Shown: positions 21,872 through 26,620 of the stretch, one piece after another
How the letters are laid out: each line of letters opens with the position of its first letter
Numbering within the stretch: position 1 is the stretch's first letter
Source: Streptomyces sp. NRRL S-118
Lineage (GTDB): Bacteria; Actinomycetota; Actinomycetes; Streptomycetales; Streptomycetaceae
Direction: 5' to 3'
Length of the DNA: 26,620 bases
Assembly (NCBI RefSeq): GCF_000716335.1
Contig: NZ_KL591035.1
Span: forward strand, 1-26,620
The notes under the pieces: model-generated
Database searches by the model: none
Told to the model about the DNA's origin: nothing
The model's input: the letters and a program-made list of their open reading frames with translations, nothing else
Made by a program: the position numbers and the translations under genes

Positions 21872-24625
21872 GTGGCCGACGTACCCGAGGCGCGCGTACC
21901 GGGACACGACCTGGGCGGGACGGCACTGCTGCGCATCGCCGGCATGCCCTGCGAGGCGTGGACGGCGGCTGCCGACCCCGGCCTGTTCGAGCGCGTCGCC
22001 CGCCACGCCGAGACCGAGGAACGGCGGATCGAGCGCGCCCGCGTGCTGGCCGGCCGACTCGGCGAGGAGGTCGTCCCGCACCCGCTCCTGGCGAACGCCG
22101 ACCGCGGCGCCGTCCTGGCCCTGCGGCGGCGGCTGCACTCCGGCGCCGCACCGGCCGCGGCGGACTGCCTCCTGCTGGAGCGATCGCCCGCCGTCCCCGC
22201 CGGCCTCGCGGCCGAGGCCCGCGACCTGGCCGAAGAGGCCCGTGCCCAGGAGGGAAGCCTCGCCGCGCTCGACCGGGCCGTCGCCGCCGAAGCGGAGCGC
22301 GTCGCCGCACAGGCATGGCACACCGCCCGCACCGACCCCGTACTGCGGGCGTTCCTGGACAGCGCCGCGCCCGGTCTCCTGGAGGACGTCGAACGACGCC
22401 TGGCGCAGGGCCAGTCCTGGTCGGGCAAACAGCTGCGCAAGCGCGCCGCGTACATCCGGCGCGTCCTCGGCCGGGCCGCGGTGAAGACCACGCCCCGCGG
22501 CTGGGCGGGCCAGATCGCCGTCCTCCCGGTCACCGCCGGAGGTGACGGAACCTCGTTGCTCGCCCCGGGGCCCGCCCCGCTCGGCGCCCTCGCGGCCGCC
22601 GCCATGGAGAACGTCCACCTCGTCCGCGCCCGCACCGCCGCACCGGACCTGCGCACCGCCGATCCGGCCACCCTGCTGGTGCCCGCGCCCCTGCACTTCA
22701 CCGAACCGCAACCCGCCGGAACACCCGATGGCCGCCCCGCCGGAACACCCGATGGCCGCCCCGCCGGAACACCCGACGGCAGTCCCGCCGAGAGCCCTGC
22801 CGGAACACCCGCCGACGCGCCCGCCGGTCCGCGTGGCGACAGCGCCGGACGGCTGCGCTGCTACGTCGTGGACCCGCGCGAACCAGGCCGGCTGCGCCAC
22901 GTGGTCCTGCGCCGAACCCGCGTACTGGAGACCGTCCTGGCCCTCCTCGACGACGGGCCCTGCCCGCTCGGCGAGCTCGAGAAGACGATGCTGGGACTCG
23001 CCGCGCCGCCCGGAGCGCCCGCCGCCGACCCCGGCGTGCTGCGCGGGTTCCTCCAGCACCTGCTCTCCATGGGCGTCCTCCAGGTCTGCACGGCGCCCCG
23101 CCACCACTACAGCGCCTGGACCCCGGCCGATGCCGTCACCGCCGGCGGCGCGCTGCCGCGGACACCCGCGGACACCGGACCCGGCGCCTGGTTCCTCGAC
23201 TCGTACCGCACCCTCGCCGCCGGCGTCGCCGTGCCCGTGCCGGCCGCCGAACGCGTCCAGCGCGGCCTGCGGGTCGCGGCCCGGATCAGCGCCCTGCGCG
23301 ACACCGACGGCCACCCGGACGTACCGCTCCGGACACGCCCCGAGTTCGCCGCCGTCACCGAACGGCCGCGTCCCGTCAGCGAGCTCCTCGCCGACCGGCT
23401 CCCCACCGCCGGCGACCCGCCGCCCCCGCCCCGGCGCCACGGCGGGTGGACCCGGCCCCGCGACCCGGGCTCCGGCTACGCCCGGCTGCTCGAGCACCTG
23501 GACGCCGCCGTCCGCACCGGCGCCGGCCACATGGACGTGGACGACGCGCTGCTGGACGCCCTCGGCGCGCCACGCGCCGACGACGCCGTACCCGCCTGGC
23601 CGGTCGACTGCCTGCTGCGCCCGCTGCCGCCGAGTGGTGGACGGGGGCCGGTGGCGGTCCTGGAGACCGCGTCCGCCGCCGGAGTGCTCGACGCCCGCTT
23701 CGCCGACGGCCTGCGCGCCCTGTACGGGGGCTGCCCCAGTGCCGACGCCTACCGCGACTTCCTCGCCGCCGTCGAACGGCGCACCGGCGTGCGCTTCGTC
23801 GAGCTGCTCGTGCCGCCGCTCGCCGAACGGGCCGCCAACGCCGTACGCCGTCCCGTGACGACCGGCTGGTGGACCGGGGACCCCGACCCCACGCCGTACT
23901 ACGGGCCGCCCGGCCCGCACGCGCGCTACCTCCCGCTGGACCGGATCACCGTGCGCCGCAGCGGCCGGCGCATCGTCGCCGAGGCGGACGGGCAGCGCAT
24001 CATCCCCGTGCACCACGCCACGCGCTCCCCGGCGCCGCCGTACGACGTGCTGGTGCGGATCCTGCTCGCCGCGAGCCACCCGGCCGCCTCCTACCTCGTC
24101 CGCCTGGACGGGCTGGACGCCGCGCTGCCCGGGCGGCGCAGGCTGCCGCGGCTGACCGCCGGGGGCGACCTGGTCCTGTCCCCGGCCACCTGGCGGATCG
24201 ACCGCACGCACCTGTGGCAGCCCGGTGACGGGCCGCTCGCCAAGGTCCGCACCCTCGCCCTGCTGCGCCGCACCCTGGGGCTGCCCCGCCACGCCTTCGT
24301 CCGCGCGGCCCCGGGCGCGAAACCGGTGCCCGTCGACTTCGACTCGCTCACCGCCCTCCAGGTCGTCGAACGCCTCTGCGCCCAGCAGGCGGGCGGCGAG
24401 CTCCTGGCCGAGGAGATGCTGCCGGCCCCGGGGGACCTGCTGCTGCGCGACCCCCTCCACCACGGCGCCACCGTCGCCGCGCAGGTGCTGTTGCGACTTC
24501 CGTACGACCGGGGCGCCGAGCAGTTCGCCGCGGTCGCCGCCGACGCGCTGCTGCGCGACGACGGCGCACAAGACGTCCCCGGCCCGCCAGCCAGGCGGCC
24601 CGCCGGGGCGGTCACCATCCAGTGA
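21872..24625 (+). CDS. Lantibiotic dehydratase (LanB glutamylation domain protein)
   Basis: A 917-residue protein of the Lant_dehydr_N family, which transfers glutamate from glutamyl-tRNA to Ser/Thr of the precursor. It starts at GTG 21872 after GAGGGAAGGGG, one base beyond the previous stop. LLRIAGMPCEAW begins the domain; LRKRAAYIRRVLGRAAVKTT with PRGWAG is the usual LanB N-terminal landmark. Towards the end are LDRITVRRSGRRIVAEADGQ, LPRLTAGGDLVLSPATWRID and RRTLGLPRHAFVRAAPGAKP, all typical. It lacks the C-terminal elimination domain, supplied by the preceding gene. A Pro/Gly/Thr repeat hinge lies at about residues 282-318. Confidence 0.9.
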   Translation: MADVPEARVPGHDLGGTALLRIAGMPCEAWTAAADPGLFERVARHAETEERRIERARVLAGRLGEEVVPHPLLANADRGAVLALRRRLHSGAAPAAADCLLLERSPAVPAGLAAEARDLAEEARAQEGSLAALDRAVAAEAERVAAQAWHTARTDPVLRAFLDSAAPGLLEDVERRLAQGQSWSGKQLRKRAAYIRRVLGRAAVKTTPRGWAGQIAVLPVTAGGDGTSLLAPGPAPLGALAAAAMENVHLVRARTAAPDLRTADPATLLVPAPLHFTEPQPAGTPDGRPAGTPDGRPAGTPDGSPAESPAGTPADAPAGPRGDSAGRLRCYVVDPREPGRLRHVVLRRTRVLETVLALLDDGPCPLGELEKTMLGLAAPPGAPAADPGVLRGFLQHLLSMGVLQVCTAPRHHYSAWTPADAVTAGGALPRTPADTGPGAWFLDSYRTLAAGVAVPVPAAERVQRGLRVAARISALRDTDGHPDVPLRTRPEFAAVTERPRPVSELLADRLPTAGDPPPPPRRHGGWTRPRDPGSGYARLLEHLDAAVRTGAGHMDVDDALLDALGAPRADDAVPAWPVDCLLRPLPPSGGRGPVAVLETASAAGVLDARFADGLRALYGGCPSADAYRDFLAAVERRTGVRFVELLVPPLAERAANAVRRPVTTGWWTGDPDPTPYYGPPGPHARYLPLDRITVRRSGRRIVAEADGQRIIPVHHATRSPAPPYDVLVRILLAASHPAASYLVRLDGLDAALPGRRRLPRLTAGGDLVLSPATWRIDRTHLWQPGDGPLAKVRTLALLRRTLGLPRHAFVRAAPGAKPVPVDFDSLTALQVVERLCAQQAGGELLAEEMLPAPGDLLLRDPLHHGATVAAQVLLRLPYDRGAEQFAAVAADALLRDDGAQDVPGPPARRPAGAVTIQ
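22715..22786 (+). repeat. 24-bp in-frame repeats inside the LanB gene
   Basis: Three consecutive 24-base units (from 22715, 22739 and 22763) encode AGTPDGRP, AGTPDGRP and AGTPDGSP, then decay (AESPAGTPADAPAGP). The first two are identical in DNA. They form a flexible linker and may vary in copy number between strains. Confidence 0.85.
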
Positions 24626-24644
24626 GGAAGAAAGGGAACGTCCC

Positions 24645-24797
24645 ATGCCCAAGATCGAACTCGCCGACCTCGACTCTCTCATCGACGACCTGGACGAGCG
24701 CATCACCGACAGCGACCTGCCGTCGGCGTCCCCGTCGACCGCCGGCTGCAGCGGCCTGTGCACGATCATCGTCTGCGCCACGGTCGTCATCTGCTGA
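24645..24797 (+). CDS. Class I lanthipeptide precursor peptide
   Basis: A 50-residue precursor between the dehydratase and cyclase genes, with GGGA seven bases before the ATG. The leader (about 1-28) is acidic and Leu/Asp-patterned (IELADLDSLIDDLDERITDS), like leaders recognised by LanB/thiopeptide enzymes. The core (about 29-50) reads SPSTAGCSGLCTIIVCATVV followed by IC. It holds four cysteines (35, 39, 44, 50) and Ser/Thr at 29, 31, 32, 36, 40 and 46, so up to four lanthionine rings ending at the C-terminal Cys are possible. The hydrophobic IIV and VVI runs suggest a membrane-active product. Leader cleavage may be near DLPSA, but no GG or protease site is certain. Confidence 0.92.
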   Translation: MPKIELADLDSLIDDLDERITDSDLPSASPSTAGCSGLCTIIVCATVVIC

Positions 24798-24810
24798 CCG
24801 TGTCACCTCA

Positions 24811-24839
24811 GGAGCCGCCCGGTCCGTCCGGGCGGCTCC
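24811..24839 (+). terminator. Hairpin between precursor and cyclase genes
   Basis: Perfect 12-bp stem GGAGCCGCCCGG / CCGGGCGGCTCC with a 5-base loop, 13 bases after the precursor stop and 37 bases before the LanC start. There is no T-run. It is placed to act as a partial terminator or 3' stabiliser, so that precursor transcripts outnumber cyclase transcripts. Confidence 0.8.
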
Positions 24840-24876
24840 GCCCTCGTGATGCCACCGCGACCGTACGAGGAGCCCC

Positions 24877-26064
24877 ATGGTGTGCGACACCACCACGCAG
24901 GACACCGCCCGCGACACCGCGCTCGGCCTCGCCGCCCGGTACCTGGAGCAGTGGGCCTCCGCTCCCGGCGGGGAAGGACACCCCGGCGACCCCGGGATCC
25001 CCGTCCTGGCCCACCTGGTCGCGGACGAGCACCCCGCCGCCGCGGCCGCCGTCGCCGTCTGGGCCGGGACGGCCGGCCGCGGCCCGTCCCACCCGGCGCT
25101 GTACGACGGGGGCCTCGCCGGCACGCTCGTCGGCCTGCGCCTCGGGGCCGCGCTGCACCCGCCGCTGCACCGGGCCGCCGACCGGCTGCGCGACCACCTG
25201 GCCACCCGTCCCCCCGCGTACCGCACGCGCGACGTCGCCTTCCCCGACTACGACCTGATCTCCGGTCCCTCCGGCACCCTGCTCGCCCTGTGCGCGGGAG
25301 CGGAACCGGCGCCCGGCCTGCTGCGCCCGCTCGCCACGCACCTGGCGCTGCTGTGCGACGGCGACGACCTGCCCCGCCTGCGGGCCGGGCGGTACGACGG
25401 ACACCCGCTCCTGGCGTGGATGCAGGGCCGGATCAACACGGGCATGGGCCACGGCGTCGCCGGGGTGCTCGCCGCGCTCACCGCGGCACTCCGCCGCGGG
25501 CCGGACCCCGAGGCCGCGGCACCGCTCACCGCCGCGCTCGGCCGCGCCACCCGCTGGCTCGCCCGCCAGGCGTACGACGACGACCGAGCCATCCGCACCT
25601 GGGCCGGTGCCGGACTCGACGGCGGCCCGCCGCCCGCCGGTTCGCACCCCCGCCAGGCATGGTGCTACGGCACCCCCGGCGCCGCCTGGGCGCTGTGGGA
25701 CGCGGCCGACGCGCTCGGCGACGAGGAGACCGCCGCGTGGGCCGCCGACGCCTTCACCGCACTCGCCGGGGGCTACGACGAGGACTTCCACCTCTTCGGC
25801 GACACACCCGGCGACCTCCTCGGCCTGTGTCACGGTGCCGCAGGTGTCCTGGTCGTCGCGGACGCCTTCGACCGTCACGCGCGCGTGCCCGCCGCGGCCG
25901 TGCTCAAGCAGCGGCTCGTCCGCCACCTGCTGACGCGGCTGCCCGACACGTTCGACGACTGGCCGCCCGGCCTGCTGAGCGGCCCGCCCGGCGCGCTCAG
26001 CGCCCTGCTCACCGCCGCCCACGGCGCCTCACGCGCCTGGCTGCCCTGCCTCGGACTGCGCTGA
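24877..26064 (+). CDS. Lanthionine synthetase C family cyclase (LanC)
   Basis: A 395-residue zinc enzyme that adds Cys thiols to dehydroamino acids to close lanthionine rings. The zinc ligands are Cys263 (RQAWCYGTPGAAW) and Cys318-His319 (GLCHGAAGVL). The catalytic His is in GMGHGVAGVLAAL (His192). The repeated Gly-rich helical hairpins LYDGGLAGTLVGLRLG, SGPSGTLLALCAG and LLSGPPGALSALL fit the alpha/alpha toroid. The ATG at 24877 follows GAGGAG. Its last 36 bases overlap the end of a convergent glycosyltransferase gene. Confidence 0.95.
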   Translation: MVCDTTTQDTARDTALGLAARYLEQWASAPGGEGHPGDPGIPVLAHLVADEHPAAAAAVAVWAGTAGRGPSHPALYDGGLAGTLVGLRLGAALHPPLHRAADRLRDHLATRPPAYRTRDVAFPDYDLISGPSGTLLALCAGAEPAPGLLRPLATHLALLCDGDDLPRLRAGRYDGHPLLAWMQGRINTGMGHGVAGVLAALTAALRRGPDPEAAAPLTAALGRATRWLARQAYDDDRAIRTWAGAGLDGGPPPAGSHPRQAWCYGTPGAAWALWDAADALGDEETAAWAADAFTALAGGYDEDFHLFGDTPGDLLGLCHGAAGVLVVADAFDRHARVPAAAVLKQRLVRHLLTRLPDTFDDWPPGLLSGPPGALSALLTAAHGASRAWLPCLGLR

Positions 26065-26620
26065 CGCCGGTGCACCCGCGAGCTCGGCGACCAGCCGTGC
26101 CGCGTCGTCGCGGAACACCGCCGCCCCCCGCTCCGTCTGCCGGTCCCGCTCCGGGCCCGGGGGCACCAGCCGGCCGGCCTGAGCCAGCAGTTCGCCCAGG
26201 TCGGAGGCGTAGACGGTCAACCCCTCGGCCGCCATCTCCCGTACGCCGACGGCGCCGTGACCGGGGATCGGCCGGTAGCCGATCACGGGCAGCCGGGCGG
26301 CCAGCGCCTGGACCGACGTCTGGCCCGCCGCGTTGTCGACGAGCAGCCGCGAGGCCCCCATCAGACCCGGCATGTCGTCCACCCAGCCGAGCGGCATGAC
26401 ACCCCGAAGCCGCGTCGCACGGCGCCGCAGCCGCTCGTCGCGCCCGCACAGCAGCACCGGCAGGAAGCCACGACCGGCCAGCGCCTCTGCCGTGCCGAGC
26501 AGCGCGTCGCCCACGCCCCACGCCCCGGCGGACAGCAGCACCGGCGGCCGCCCGCCGCCGTCGCGCGCCAAGGCCGCCGCCCACGGCCCGGAGGCGGGCG
26601 GGTCCCGGAACGCCCGCGGT
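26029..26620 (-). CDS. MGDG synthase/MurG-like glycosyltransferase, C-terminal part (runs off window)
   Basis: An open minus-strand frame from the window edge to the stop at 26029. It remains open upstream of the in-frame TTG at 26571 (PRAFRDPPASGPW), so the gene starts outside the window. PPVLLSAGAWGVGDAL, VLLCGRDERLRRR, GWVDDMPGLMGASRLLVDNA and LPVIGYRPIPGHG match the C-terminal nucleotide-sugar-binding half of GT28-type enzymes (MGDG synthase/MurG family). These act at the membrane on lipids or lipid carriers. The acceptor is unknown. Its 3' end overlaps lanC by 36 bases in convergent orientation; whether it belongs to the lanthipeptide locus cannot be judged here. Confidence 0.82.
   Translation of the reverse strand, partial: PRAFRDPPASGPWAAALARDGGGRPPVLLSAGAWGVGDALLGTAEALAGRGFLPVLLCGRDERLRRRATRLRGVMPLGWVDDMPGLMGASRLLVDNAAGQTSVQALAARLPVIGYRPIPGHGAVGVREMAAEGLTVYASDLGELLAQAGRLVPPGPERDRQTERGAAVFRDDAARLVAELAGAPASAQSEAGQPGA

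Noticed and set aside
21710..24790. A 1026-residue open frame on the minus strand across the LanB gene
   Set aside because: It is antisense to a gene with clear LanB landmarks. Its product is Gly/Arg/Val/Gln-rich without domains, as expected of antisense frames in very G+C-rich DNA.
20779..24797. Thiopeptide locus
   Set aside because: The elimination protein is of the thiopeptide type, but there is no YcaO cyclodehydratase or cycloaddition enzyme, and a LanC follows, so a lanthipeptide fits better.

Overview
The window looks like the chromosome of a Streptomyces or a close actinomycete. G+C is very high, with strong G/C at third codon positions. GTG and TTG starts are common, ATGA/GTGA overlaps are frequent, and the gene families are typical of the genus (DUF1876 pairs, STAS/ATPase partner-switching proteins, ABC permeases beside an OmpR two-component pair). 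No rRNA, tRNA or CRISPR was seen.

Left part (1-8160): a decayed 3' fragment of a Tn3-family transposase (1-160) borders a three-gene ABC exporter operon on the minus strand (two ABC-2 permeases and an ATPase, translationally coupled). A sensor kinase/response regulator pair is divergent from it. Next come an erythromycin-esterase-family enzyme and a divergent regulator with two MerR-type helix-turn-helix domains.

Middle (8161-13835): a non-coding stretch holds two short tandem-repeat arrays. A cobalt ECF transporter operon, cbiMNQO (minus strand), follows. It has a clear cobalamin riboswitch in its leader and a short hairpin that can hide the cbiM ribosome binding site. Next is a PTS-type dihydroxyacetone kinase operon dhaKLM (minus strand), in which dhaM is broken by a 7-bp tandem duplication. 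A 13-bp-stem terminator separates the two operons.

Regulatory and stress genes (13836-20548): a STAS anti-sigma antagonist and an RsbW-like ATPase; a leucine-rich-repeat-variant (LRV) protein with an internal cysteine cluster; a tandem UspA protein; a B12-binding radical SAM enzyme recognised as the hopanoid C-3 methylase HpnR; two DUF1876 proteins; and a ChaB/Rho-N protein.

Right part (20779-26620): the most notable system is a compact class I lanthipeptide locus with a split dehydratase. The elimination (SpaB_C/thiopeptide-type) protein and the glutamylation LanB are separate genes, with the elimination gene first. They are followed by a 50-residue precursor with a four-cysteine core, a strong hairpin, and a LanC cyclase. 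The 3' end of lanC overlaps that of a convergent glycosyltransferase gene that runs out of the window. No transporter or leader protease lies inside the window.
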